DNA from: Xylophilus sp. GW821-FHT01B05 | GTDB lineage: Bacteria; Pseudomonadota; Gammaproteobacteria; Burkholderiales; Burkholderiaceae_C | DNA: 64,000 bases | NCBI GenBank assembly: GCA_038961845.1 | Contig: CP152408.1 | Coordinates: forward strand, 5,146,001-5,210,000 | Direction: 5' to 3' | Part shown: positions 17,437-25,260 of the stretch, piece after piece | How positions within the stretch are numbered: position 1 is the first letter of the stretch | Layout of the letters: every line of letters begins with the position of its first letter | Position numbers and translations under genes: made by a program | Notes under the pieces: generated by a model | Databases searched by the model: none | The model's input: only the letters and a program-made list of their open reading frames with translations | What the model was told of the DNA's origin: nothing

Positions 17437-18415
17437 CAGCGCCGCCTCCCAATGCGATCTGGCCTTCGTCGGCCAGGCGGCGCACCGCCTTCAGGATTTC
17501 CTTCTGCTGGGCCTCGACCTCGGACAGGCGCATCGGCCCGCGCGATTCGAGGTCTTCGCGCAGCGCTTCGGCGGCGCGGGTGGACATGTTGCCGAGGAAT
17601 TTGTCGCGCAGCTCGGGCGTGGCGCCCTTCAACGCGACCAGCAGGGTTTCGGTGGCAACCTCCTTCAGCACCAGCTGGATCGCCTTGCCGTCGAGCTTGC
17701 CGACGTCGTCGAAGACGAACATCTTGTCCATGATCTTCTGGGCCAGGTCGGCGTCGTAGCCGCGGATCGAGTCCAGCAGCGGGCCTTCGATGGCGGTGCC
17801 CAGCAGGTTGACGATTTCTGCGGCGGTCTTGATGCCGCCGAGCGAGGTCTTGCGGATCTTGTCGCCCCCGGCCAGCACCTTGAACAGCACCTCGTTCAGG
17901 TCTTTCAGCGCGGTTGGCTGTATGCCTTCGAGCGTGGCGATGCGCAGCACGACTTCGCCGCGCTGGCGATCAGACAGATGCACCAGCACGCTGGCGGCCT
18001 GCTCGAAGTCCAGGTGCACCAGGATGGCGGCAATGATCTGCGGGTGCTCGTTGCGCAGCAGCTCGGCGACCGAGACCGGGTCCATCCACTTCAGGCTTTC
18101 GATGCCGGAGACGTCGCCGCCCTGCAGGATGCGGTCGATCAGCAGCGCGGCCTTGTCGTCGCCCAGCGCGCGCCGCAGCACGGCGCGCACGTAGTCGCCG
18201 GTGTCGGACACCAGCAGGCTCTGTTGGGCTGCGGCGTCGGTGAATTTGTTGATGACATCGTCCACGCGGTCGCGCGAGACGTTGCGCATGCGGGCAATGG
18301 TTTCGCCCAGCTTCTGCACCTCTTTGGGCGAGAGGTGCTTGAAGACTTCTGCCGCCTCTTCCTCGCCAAGCGACATCAGCAGAATGGCGGCGTCGTTGAG
18401 TCCTTGATCGTCCAT
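17420..18415 (-). CDS. fliG: FliG flagellar motor switch protein
   Basis: C-ring rotor subunit that contacts the stator MotA and attaches to FliF. The 331-residue product shows an N-terminal FliF-binding domain, a middle domain with EHPQIIAAILVHL, and a C-terminal torque domain with the charged helix KIMDKMFVFDDVGKLDGKAIQLVLKEV. Length and motifs are normal. Unlike most genomes, fliG is not tightly coupled to fliF: a 526-bp repeat array separates them. Confidence 0.97.
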   Translation of the reverse strand: MDDQGLNDAAILLMSLGEEEAAEVFKHLSPKEVQKLGETIARMRNVSRDRVDDVINKFTDAAAQQSLLVSDTGDYVRAVLRRALGDDKAALLIDRILQGGDVSGIESLKWMDPVSVAELLRNEHPQIIAAILVHLDFEQAASVLVHLSDRQRGEVVLRIATLEGIQPTALKDLNEVLFKVLAGGDKIRKTSLGGIKTAAEIVNLLGTAIEGPLLDSIRGYDADLAQKIMDKMFVFDDVGKLDGKAIQLVLKEVATETLLVALKGATPELRDKFLGNMSTRAAEALREDLESRGPMRLSEVEAQQKEILKAVRRLADEGQIALGGGADDSFV

Positions 18416-18431
18416 CGTCAGTTATCCATAA

Positions 18432-18930
18432 GACGCGAAGCGCGTAGCCCGAGAGCTGCATTGGCCAGCAGCGCAAGCAGCAAAAAGGCACCAAAAGCCC
18501 CAAAGGCCGCGGAGCAGGCCATGCCAGAACATCCGCGGAACTGGCTCTGCCAGGCCACTGGATGTGCCCCCCTGGAAGGGGGTTGGCGAAGACACGAAGT
18601 GCGAAGCCCGGGAGCTGCATTGGCCAGCAGCGCATGCAGCAGAAAGGCACCAAAGGTCCCAAAGGCCGCGGAGCAGGCCATGCCAGAACATCCGCGGAAC
18701 TGGCTCTGCCAGGCCGCTGGATGTGCCCCCCTGGAAGGGGGTTGGCGAAGACACGAAGTGCGAAGCCCGGGAGCTGCATTGGCCAGCAGCGCATGCAGCA
18801 GAAAGGCACCAAAGGTCCCAAAGGCCGCGGAGCAGGCCATGCCAGAACATCCGTGGAACTGGCTCTGCCAGGCCACTGGATGTGCCCCCTGGAAGGGGGT
18901 GGGCGAAGACACGAAGTGCGAAGCCTGGGG
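18432..18930. repeat. Triple 159-bp tandem repeat between fliF and fliG
   Basis: Three nearly identical units begin at 18442, 18601 and 18760 (unit length 159, 159 and 158 bp), and a partial fourth end reaches 18930. Each unit contains aaaggccgcggagcaggcc, a hairpin-prone ccgcggaactggctctgccagg, the pair cccccct/aaggggg, and gcgaagacacgaagtgcgaagcc. The units are copies of the REP-like family found at five other sites in this window. Open frames across the array are repeats of the same peptide and are not considered genes. The array occupies the whole spacer. Confidence 0.93.
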
Positions 18931-18941
18931 GTGAGCTCATA

Positions 18942-20621
18942 TCACACCGGCACGTCGCCGCTGACCCATGACTTCACGATGTTGGCCACCGCGGTCGGGT
19001 TGGTACGCGCAAGCTGGCGCGCGTCTTCCAGGCGCAGTTGCTCGGGGGTCGGGGCCAGCAGTTGCGGCTCGCCATCGGCCGGCGCCGCCAGCGCGGCACG
19101 CGGTGGCATGTCTTCCACCAGCGCATCCAGGCGGGTGTTGGCCGGTACCGGCGGGCGGTTGACCGCCTTCAGCGCGGGCCGCACAAAGCCCAGCAGCACC
19201 AGTGCGGCCAACAGCAGCGTGCCCACCGGCCAGGCCATGCTGCGGGCCAGGTCCAGCACCTCGGGCTGTTTCCAGAACGGCAGCGCGGTGGTGTCCGAGG
19301 CCTCGATCTGGAAGGGCGTGTTCATCAGGTTGACCGAATCGCCACGGTCCTTGTTGAAGCCGATGCTCTCGCGCACCAGTGCGGTCATGCGCTCCAGTTG
19401 CTGCTCCGACAGCGGCTCGGTCGTGCCGGGCTTGCCTGCCGGCGCCTGGTAGTTGACGACCACGGCCGCGCTCAGGCGGCGCACGTTGCCGCTACCGCCG
19501 CGCACGGTCTTGACCGTCTTGTCGACCTCGTAGTTGGTGATGGCCTCGCGCCGGCGCTCGCCGCCCGTGGCCGGTGCGGCGCCGGGCGTGAGTGGCGCGG
19601 CCTGGCCGTTGATCGGAGCCGCAGGCTGGGCCGGCGGCTGGTTGGTGGTGGCGCCAGGCACGCCGGTGGGCTGTGCGCTGGTCGGGCCAGTGCTCTCCAC
19701 CACCTGCTGGCTGCGCACCGCGCCGCTGTCGGTGGTCTGGTTGGGGCGGTGCTGCTCGGAGGTGGATTCGGTCTGCGAGAAGTCCACATCCGCCGTGACC
19801 TGCGCCTTGACGTTGTTGCGGCCCACCACCGGCTCCAGCATGTCGAGGATGCGGCGGCTGTAGAGGGCTTCGAGCTGCTGCACGTACTGCAGTTGCTGCG
19901 CGTCGCCACCGCCCGAGCCGGGCGTGCCGTCGGGCGGGTTGGACAGCAGCTTGCCGCTGTCGTCGAGCACGCTGACGGCGGTGGGGTTCATCTCAGGCAC
20001 GCTGGAGGCCACCAGGTGCACGATGCCGGCGATCTGGGCGCGGTCCAGTGTGCGGCCGCCGCGCAGCGTCACCAGCACCGAGGCCGAAGGCTTTTGCTGC
20101 TCGCGGAAGAAACCGTTCTGGTTGGGCAGCGCCAGGTGCACGCGCGCGCTGTCGACGGATGCGATGGACTGGATGGAGCGGGTCAGCTCGCCCTCCAGGC
20201 CGCGCTGGAAGTTCAGGCGCTCCTGGAACTGGGTCATGCCGAAGCGATTGCCCTCCATCAGCTCGAAGCCGGCCACCGAGCCCTTGGGCAGGCCTTGCGA
20301 GGCCAGGCGCAGGCGCACGTCGTGCACCCGGTCGGCCGGCACCAGGATGGCGCCGCCGCCCTCGGCGTACTTGTAGGGCACGTTCATGGTGGTGAGCTGC
20401 GCCACGATGGCGCCGCCATCTTTATCAGCCAGGTTGGCGTAGAGCACACGCCAGTCGGCCTGGCGGCCCATGACCAGCCCGATGATGACCACGGCCACCA
20501 GCAGTGCCACGCCCAGGCCGAGCCGCATGCGCTGCCCGCGGTCCAGCGCGGCCAGGCGGCGCGACCAGGCGGGAGCGGCCGGGGTCAGGGAATTGACGGG
20601 AATTTCGGCAACGGCGGACAT
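18942..20621 (-). CDS. fliF: FliF flagellar MS-ring protein
   Basis: Forms the MS ring in the inner membrane, the first structure of the basal body. The 559-residue product has membrane helix 1 at about 33-52, the ring-building motif domain with NLADKDGGAIVAQL and RVHLALPNQNGFFREQQKPSASVLV, a long Gln/Pro/Ala-rich periplasmic stretch, a second helix at about 465-487 (VGTLLLAALVLLGFV) and a C-terminal FliG-binding tail. It is divergent from fliE with 150 bp between them and is followed by the repeat array rather than directly by fliG. Confidence 0.97.
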   Translation of the reverse strand: MSAVAEIPVNSLTPAAPAWSRRLAALDRGQRMRLGLGVALLVAVVIIGLVMGRQADWRVLYANLADKDGGAIVAQLTTMNVPYKYAEGGGAILVPADRVHDVRLRLASQGLPKGSVAGFELMEGNRFGMTQFQERLNFQRGLEGELTRSIQSIASVDSARVHLALPNQNGFFREQQKPSASVLVTLRGGRTLDRAQIAGIVHLVASSVPEMNPTAVSVLDDSGKLLSNPPDGTPGSGGGDAQQLQYVQQLEALYSRRILDMLEPVVGRNNVKAQVTADVDFSQTESTSEQHRPNQTTDSGAVRSQQVVESTGPTSAQPTGVPGATTNQPPAQPAAPINGQAAPLTPGAAPATGGERRREAITNYEVDKTVKTVRGGSGNVRRLSAAVVVNYQAPAGKPGTTEPLSEQQLERMTALVRESIGFNKDRGDSVNLMNTPFQIEASDTTALPFWKQPEVLDLARSMAWPVGTLLLAALVLLGFVRPALKAVNRPPVPANTRLDALVEDMPPRAALAAPADGEPQLLAPTPEQLRLEDARQLARTNPTAVANIVKSWVSGDVPV

Positions 20622-20670
20622 GCAGGGTTCCGGGTAATTCCAGGGGACAGGGACGCACCCTGGACGATCT

Positions 20671-20740
20671 GGATTATTCGGCCCGCCCCCGCCGCCGTTG
20701 CCGGGATAAGGCGCGGTTTCCCCCCGCTATTCGGGCTCGG
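20671..20740. promoter_or_regulatory. Probable FlhDC-type dyad between fliE and fliF
   Basis: TTGCCGGGATAAGGCG (20698-20713), an 11-bp spacer and CGCTATTCGGGCTCGG (20725-20740) form an inverted pair that fits the published FlhD4C2 box shape well. A further half-site GGATTATTCGGC lies at 20671-20682. The distance between the two conserved blocks is 29 bp here and 30 bp in front of fliL. The site could serve fliE and fliF in both directions. Confidence 0.55.
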
Positions 20741-20771
20741 CACGGCCGCTGAAAACTTTAGGATTGCCGCC

Positions 20772-21101
20772 ATGGATCTTCGCATCACCCCCTCTTCCGT
20801 ACCGCTCACCAGCCCCGCCGTCGCAGCGGCCCGCGCCGCTGCCACCCAGGCACGCCAGGACGTGGGCAGCACCACGGACGGCAGCTTCGGCGGCGCACTC
20901 AAGGGCGCGCTGGAATCGGTCAGCGCCGCACAGAGCCAGGCCAGCGGCCTGCAGCGCGAAGTGCAGATGGAAAACCCCAAGGTCAGCCTGGAAGAAACCA
21001 TGGTCGCCATCCAGAAAGCCCAGATCGGCTTCCAGGCCACCATGCACGTGCGCAACCGCATGGTGCAGGCCTATACCGACATCATGAACATGCAGGTGTA
21101 G
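20772..21101 (+). CDS. fliE: FliE rod/MS-ring junction protein
   Basis: Connects the MS ring to the proximal rod and is exported by the type III system. The 109-residue product has a low-complexity N-terminus and the conserved C-terminal half LEETMVAIQKAQIGFQATMHVRNRMVQAYTDIMNMQV, here at about 73-109. The ATG at 20772 gives the family length. It is transcribed alone, divergent from fliF, and is followed by a strong terminator. Confidence 0.96.
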   Translation: MDLRITPSSVPLTSPAVAAARAAATQARQDVGSTTDGSFGGALKGALESVSAAQSQASGLQREVQMENPKVSLEETMVAIQKAQIGFQATMHVRNRMVQAYTDIMNMQV

Positions 21102-21131
21102 CCACCCGAGCCAATCCTGGGCCGAAGGCCC

Positions 21132-21176
21132 TCTCAAAGCAAAAAACCGGCAATAGCCGGTTTTTTTGCTTTGAGA
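21132..21176. terminator. Bidirectional terminator between fliE and fliT
   Basis: A nearly perfect 20-bp stem (21132-21151 with 21156-21176) around an aata loop, with aaaaaaccggc/gccggttttttt at its tip. The A run on one side and T run on the other make it a rho-independent terminator for both strands. Confidence 0.92.
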
Positions 21177-21183
21177 ACCCAAA

Positions 21184-21270
21184 ACACCGCGGAACTGGCT
21201 TTGCCAGGCCGCAGGTGTTGCCCCCGGAAGGGGGTTGGCGAAGACACGAAGTGCGTAGCCTGGGGGTGAT
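21184..21270. repeat. REP-like element downstream of fliT
   Basis: A single copy of the family found as a triplet at 18432: caccgcggaactggctttgc, gccccc and ggaagggggttggcg, then gacacgaagtgcgtagcc and a terminal tgggggtga. It ends 1 bp before the fliT stop codon. Confidence 0.85.
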
Positions 21271-21271
21271 C

Positions 21272-21571
21272 TCAATGGATCATTTGCGGCTGACCGTCCA
21301 TGAGTTGGTCGAACTGCGACAACCAGGGTTCCGCCAGGCAGCGGATCTCGGCGTCGTTGCGCAGGATGCGCTGCATGATGCGCACCTTCTCCGAGCGGTG
21401 CTCGGGCGGCAGTTCCTGCTCTTGTGCGCGGTAGCGCAGTTGCTCGATCAGCACGGCGCAGGCGCCTTCGTAGCGCACCACTTCATCCCAGTCGCGGGCC
21501 TTGGCTGCATCCAGCATCTTGCGGCTGCTGTCTTCGATGGCTTTGTAGTAGTCGATGAGCATCCCGGGCAT
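21272..21571 (-). CDS. fliT: FliT-type flagellar export chaperone
   Basis: Small helical chaperone for the filament cap FliD; in enterobacteria it also binds FlhDC. The 99-residue product starts MPGMLIDYYKAIEDSSRKML and is largely helical and charged. The ATG at 21571 has GGGAGGG 7 bp upstream and was preferred over the one at 21562. FliT sequences diverge strongly, so the call depends on size, helical character and position right after fliS (1-bp gap). Confidence 0.83.
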   Translation of the reverse strand: MPGMLIDYYKAIEDSSRKMLDAAKARDWDEVVRYEGACAVLIEQLRYRAQEQELPPEHRSEKVRIMQRILRNDAEIRCLAEPWLSQFDQLMDGQPQMIH

Positions 21572-21572
21572 C

Positions 21573-21998
21573 TCACGCCCTCCCTGCGGCCAGGGCTGCC
21601 TGGGGCGCACGCCCCGTGCTGCCAGCGATGCCGCGCCAGCCTTCGGCCACGGTTTCGATCAGGGACTGCACCTCGGCCAGCGGGGCGTCGTCGTTGCGCA
21701 GGTTGGCGATGGTCAGCCGGCGCACGCTGTAGTCATAGAGGGTGCGCAGGTTGCTGGCGATCTCGCCGCCATCGGTGTCGTCCAGGCCCATGCGCAGGCC
21801 TTCTTCGATGAGGCGCACGGCCTTGGTGATGTGCTCGCCCTTGCCAGCCACGTCGCCGCGCTGGAGGTGGGTGCGCGCCATGCGCAAGGACTGAAGCAGG
21901 CCTTCGAACAGCAGGCTGACGAGCTGGTGCGGGCTGGCGCCTTCGACGCTGGCCTGGCGGTAGGTCGATGCTGCGCGGGCGTGGGCTGGGGTGAACAT
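21573..21998 (-). CDS. fliS: FliS flagellin export chaperone
   Basis: Binds the C-terminus of flagellin in the cytosol and prevents premature polymerisation. The 141-residue product has the conserved opening ASTYRQASVEGASPHQLVSLLFEGLL, here at about 10-35, and RLIEEGLRMGLD with LYDYSVRRL further on. The ATG at 21998 has AAGGAAG 6 bp upstream. It follows fliD by 90 bp. Confidence 0.96.
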   Translation of the reverse strand: MFTPAHARAASTYRQASVEGASPHQLVSLLFEGLLQSLRMARTHLQRGDVAGKGEHITKAVRLIEEGLRMGLDDTDGGEIASNLRTLYDYSVRRLTIANLRNDDAPLAEVQSLIETVAEGWRGIAGSTGRAPQAALAAGRA

Positions 21999-22032
21999 GC
22001 TGCTCTTCCTTTGCATTGATCTCTTGTTATGG

Positions 22033-22060
22033 TTATCGGTGCCTGCGGCCGGAAATGTAG
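22033..22060 (-). promoter_or_regulatory. Weak sigma-28-like site before fliS
   Basis: On the minus strand the spacer reads TACATTTC, 12 bp, ACCGATAA. The minus-10 half is close to GCCGATAA, but the minus-35 half and the 12-bp spacing are off, so an internal promoter for fliST is only possible. Confidence 0.35.
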
Positions 22061-22088
22061 GGCCGCGCGAGCAAATTCAGCCCGGTTC

Positions 22089-23462
22089 TTAACTACTCTT
22101 GTTCCAGTTCGCGACCTGCTGGGTGATGTAGGTGTTGAGCGCGGTGAGCGAGGCCATCTTGGTGTCGAGCGCGGTGTACTGCGCGTTCAGCCGGGCCTCC
22201 ACCACCGCTGCTCGGGCGTTGACCTTGTCCTGCTCGGCTTGGTTGCGCTTGTCGGCCGCGGTCAGCGCATCGGTCTTGTCGCTGAACAGGCCGCCGCTGA
22301 AGGACAGCATGCTGGTGGTGAGCGTCCGGAGCCTCACCGCCACGCCATTGCTGCCGTCGCTGCCGCTGGTGCTGTTGGCGAACAGGTTCTTCAGGTCGTC
22401 GGGCTTGTTCTTGAGCGCCGCGTCGAGCTTGGTCGAATCCACCCCCAGCTTGCCGTTGCCGTCCTTGATGACGGAGATGCCGATGTCCGACAACGTGGCA
22501 TAGGCGCCGCCCGCCGTGCTCGAGCCCAGCGCCGCGCGCAAGGTGTTCTGCAGCCCGACCGCGGTGGAGTCGCCCTGCAGCAGGCCGGCGGTCTTGGTGT
22601 CGGCGTCGTACTTGACCGAGGTCGACAGCAGATCGTTGATGGCGTTGTAGGCGTCGACGAAGTCCTGGATGTTCTGCTTGGTCGTGGCGGTGTCGGCCGT
22701 CACCGTGATATCCACCGGCGAGGTGCTGACCTGGGAGACCGAGAAGTTCAGGCCCGACACCACGCTGTCGAAGTTGCGCGTGGCCGAGGTGATGTCCATG
22801 CCGTTGAGCTTGGCCTTGGTGTCCTGCGCCGCCTGGGTCTGCGTGAAGCTCAGGGCCGCGGTGGCGTTGTCGGTGCTGAAGCCGCTGGCCGTTACGGTGA
22901 AGGCGCTGCTCGCGCCCGTGGCCGAGGAGCGCAGCATCAGCCGCTCGCCCGAGCTGTCGGAGACCACGGTGGCCACCAGGCCGGTGTTCTTGTCGTTGAT
23001 CTTGCCGGCGATATCGGCCAGGCTGGTCTTGTCGCCCTCGGCGAACTCCAGGTTCACTGCGGTGCCTGAGCCCACCTGCAGCGTCAGCGTGCCCGCCCCC
23101 ATGGAGGCGCCTGCGGTCACAGCCGTGGCCGAGACGCTGGTCTGCGATTGGGCCAGTTGCGACACCGTGACGCTGTAGCTGCCGGGCTTGGTGATGCCGC
23201 TGACCGTGGCGGTGGCCGCGGTGCTGTTGGTCGAGGCCACCGTCATGCTGTTCCAGCCGCTGTCGCGCGTGAGCTTGGCCGCCGCGTCGGCGAAGGTGGA
23301 CACCAGCGACTTGATCTGCCCGTAGGTGGATATCTTGCTCTGGATCGTTGCATCGGCGCTTTGCAGCGCCACCAGCGGCTGCTTCTCGAGCGCCACCATC
23401 TGGCTGACGATGCTCTTGACGTCCAGTCCGCTACCGATACCTATTGAACTGATGCTAGCCAT
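22089..23462 (-). CDS. fliD: FliD filament cap protein
   Basis: Caps the growing filament and promotes flagellin polymerisation; secreted through the flagellar channel. The 457-residue product opens MASISSIGIGSGLDVKSIVSQM, the family signature, and has a variable Thr/Ser-rich middle. The C-terminal block QNIQDFVDAYNAINDLLS and the closing coiled region (DKVNARAAVVEARLNAQYTALDTKMASL) are also typical. The ATG at 23462 was chosen because the upstream in-frame codons are not FliD-like. It lies 174 bp downstream of flagellin 1. Confidence 0.97.
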   Translation of the reverse strand: MASISSIGIGSGLDVKSIVSQMVALEKQPLVALQSADATIQSKISTYGQIKSLVSTFADAAAKLTRDSGWNSMTVASTNSTAATATVSGITKPGSYSVTVSQLAQSQTSVSATAVTAGASMGAGTLTLQVGSGTAVNLEFAEGDKTSLADIAGKINDKNTGLVATVVSDSSGERLMLRSSATGASSAFTVTASGFSTDNATAALSFTQTQAAQDTKAKLNGMDITSATRNFDSVVSGLNFSVSQVSTSPVDITVTADTATTKQNIQDFVDAYNAINDLLSTSVKYDADTKTAGLLQGDSTAVGLQNTLRAALGSSTAGGAYATLSDIGISVIKDGNGKLGVDSTKLDAALKNKPDDLKNLFANSTSGSDGSNGVAVRLRTLTTSMLSFSGGLFSDKTDALTAADKRNQAEQDKVNARAAVVEARLNAQYTALDTKMASLTALNTYITQQVANWNKSS

Positions 23463-23565
23463 GACATTGCCCCTGAAGGATGAAGGTCGGCGTGCGGGGT
23501 TGGCATATGCCACGGTCTATGGCATTTGCAAACCCTCGCACGGCAAAAAGTGACGGAAACGACAA

Positions 23566-23621
23566 GGGCGGCGAAGGCCTTGCTGCCTTCGCCGCCCGAG
23601 GAACGGACGGGGAACCCGTCC
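23566..23621 (-). terminator. Hairpins downstream of flagellin 1
   Basis: A perfect 13-bp stem gggcggcgaaggc/gccttcgccgccc (23566-23578 with 23585-23597) and a second 7-bp stem ggacggg/cccgtcc (23605-23621) follow the flagellin 1 stop. T runs are weak, so they may act as an attenuator or an mRNA 3' stabiliser as well as a terminator before fliD. A 12-bp palindrome TGGCATATGCCA at 23501-23512 lies further downstream. Confidence 0.65.
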
Positions 23622-23636
23622 GGTCTTCCATCGCGA

Positions 23637-24857
23637 TCAGCCGCGCAGCAGAGTCAACACGCTCTGCGGCAGCTGGTTGGCCTGGGCCACCATCGCGGTA
23701 CCAGCCTGTTGCAGGATCTGGGACCGCGAGAGGTTGGCGGTTTCACTGGCGAAGTCGGCGTCGACGATACGACCACGCGACGCCGAGATGTTTTCGCTCT
23801 GCACGCCGATGTTGCTGACGGCGTTCTCGAAACGGCTCTGCAGGGCACCGAGGTCGGCACGCGAGGAGTTGACCGTGTCGATGGCCGAGTCGATCTTCTT
23901 CAGGGCGACCCAGGCGTCGGCCTGGGTGGTCACCGTCAGTTGGCGCTTGCCGGTGGCGTCATCCACGCCGATACCCAGGGTGGCCGAGCCGGCGGCGGTG
24001 GCGTTGACAGTCGCATCGGCGATGCCGGCGGTGGCGGCGGTGAGGCCAGAGATCGAAACCGTCAGGGCTGCGCCGTTGGCGTCGACCTTGTCGGAGCGGT
24101 ACTGCACCGTCGTGCCGTCATCGCCCAGGAAGGCGGTCAGGCCGGTATCGGCGGTCTTGGCATTGATTGCGGCAATGACCTGGCCGACGCGCTCGGAAGA
24201 AGACGAAGCCGCGCCGATGGTGCCCAGCGTGATCGTCGGGCTGCCGGAGACGGTGATGGTCACGCCGCTGATTTCGGCGCCATAGCCGCCGGAACCCGCC
24301 ACCACCGTAGTAACAGCACCGCTGGCCGAACCGTAGGCCACTTGGCCCAGGGCCGAGGTCTTGGCGTTGCCCATGCTGCCGGTGGAGATGTTGTCGCCAG
24401 AGTTGGCGCCCACCTGGAACACGGCACCCGCAAAGGAGCCGTCGAGGATCTTGGCGCCGTTGAAGCTGGTGGTCTTGGCGACGCGGTCGATTTCGTCGGA
24501 CATCTGGGACACTTCTGCCTGCAGGGACTTGCGGTCGCTGGCGCTGTTGGTGGCATTGCCCGACTGCACGGCCAGTTCACGCATGCGCTGCAGCATGTCG
24601 CTGATCTTGCCCAGCGAGCCTTCGGCCGTCTGCGCCAGCGAAATGCCGTCGTTGGCATTGCGCGCGGCTACCGCCAGGCCCTTGACCTGGGTGTTCATGC
24701 GCTCGGAAATCGCCAAGCCAGCTGCATCGTCCTTGGCGCTGTTGACGCGCAGGCCCGAAGACAGGCGCTGCATGGACGTTGCCAGCGACGACTGGGATGC
24801 ACCCAGGTTGCGCTGCGCATTGAGCGAAACGACGTTGGTATTGATGGTTGAGGCCAT
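23637..24857 (-). CDS. fliC: Flagellin 1
   Basis: Major filament subunit. The 406-residue protein has the conserved D0/D1 N-terminus (MASTINTNVVSLNAQRNL, LSSGLRVNSAKDDAAGLAI) and C-terminus (NLSRSQILQQAGTAMVAQANQ, closing LTLLRG), with a Thr/Ser/Gly-rich exposed middle of about 200 residues. It is very similar to flagellin 2 at 25261 along the whole length, including the variable part, but lies in the opposite direction. A sigma-28 promoter stands about 120 bp upstream. The many Ser and Thr residues in the middle are candidate glycosylation sites, which is inference. Confidence 0.97.
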   Translation of the reverse strand: MASTINTNVVSLNAQRNLGASQSSLATSMQRLSSGLRVNSAKDDAAGLAISERMNTQVKGLAVAARNANDGISLAQTAEGSLGKISDMLQRMRELAVQSGNATNSASDRKSLQAEVSQMSDEIDRVAKTTSFNGAKILDGSFAGAVFQVGANSGDNISTGSMGNAKTSALGQVAYGSASGAVTTVVAGSGGYGAEISGVTITVSGSPTITLGTIGAASSSSERVGQVIAAINAKTADTGLTAFLGDDGTTVQYRSDKVDANGAALTVSISGLTAATAGIADATVNATAAGSATLGIGVDDATGKRQLTVTTQADAWVALKKIDSAIDTVNSSRADLGALQSRFENAVSNIGVQSENISASRGRIVDADFASETANLSRSQILQQAGTAMVAQANQLPQSVLTLLRG

Positions 24858-25260
24858 GGAAAAGCTCCTGAAACTTGTGTTTACCCGGCAAAAGCGCCGA
24901 TCTCAACGCCAGCCAGGAGGCTGGCACCAGACCGGTGGTTGCCGGCCAATGCACCCTTGCAGGTCCATTGCACAGGTTTTCGGGTCAGCACGGAAAAACT
25001 TGAGGGTGGTCCATGAAATTTGTAGCCGCACGCTCCGGGAACCGGCCCCCGAAACAACGGGCGCCGGATCCTGGCACCCGGCGATCTTCGGGGTTTGGCC
25101 CGCCGGGCAGGCCGGGAATTGGCGCGCTTTTCGCCTCTTTTTCGGGCTCATGGGGCGCCCGCGAATGCCCAGAATCCAGCGCATCGACAGAAAGTCGGGC
25201 TGGATACCCGACTGCCTTTCCGGCGGCATGCCGGTTTTTCATCCCGAGAGGAAACCCGAC
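24858..25260. other. Divergent spacer between the two flagellin genes
   Basis: A 403-bp non-coding region. It holds a sigma-28 promoter for flagellin 1 (24977-25003) and untranslated leaders in both directions. For flagellin 2 a ribosome site (GAGAGGAAACC, 25246-25256) is visible, but no FliA site of similar quality was found; the best other match is a sigma-54-like TGGCGCG-N4-TCGC at 25120-25134, which could be chance. Confidence 0.6.
24977..25003 (-). promoter_or_regulatory. Sigma-28 promoter of flagellin 1
   Basis: The minus strand reads TCAAGTTT, 11 bp, CCCGAAAA, keeping the layout and most positions of the FliA consensus. The start of transcription would be near 24970, giving a leader of about 110 nt. 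Confidence 0.75.

Noticed and set aside
18432..18930. CRISPR array
   Set aside because: Units of 159 bp without unique spacers between them are tandem repeats, not short repeats separated by different spacers; no cas genes are near.
17970..18940. Several open frames of 160-320 codons across the fliF-fliG repeat array
   Set aside because: They encode the same peptide three times because the DNA repeats, lack ribosome sites and run into fliG in the wrong frame.
19038..20771. Long N-terminal extension of fliE
   Set aside because: The open frame runs back through fliF on the opposite strand. The FliE family has about 105 residues, matching the ATG at 20772.
23501..23512. Palindrome TGGCATATGCCA upstream of fliD as a regulator site
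   Set aside because: A single 12-bp palindrome without a second copy or known binding protein is not enough to call an operator.
25120..25134. Sigma-54 promoter for flagellin 2 (TGGCGCG-N4-TCGC)
   Set aside because: Two positions deviate from consensus, no other flagellar promoter here looks sigma-54 dependent, and no enhancer-binding regulator is in the window. It is left as a note only.
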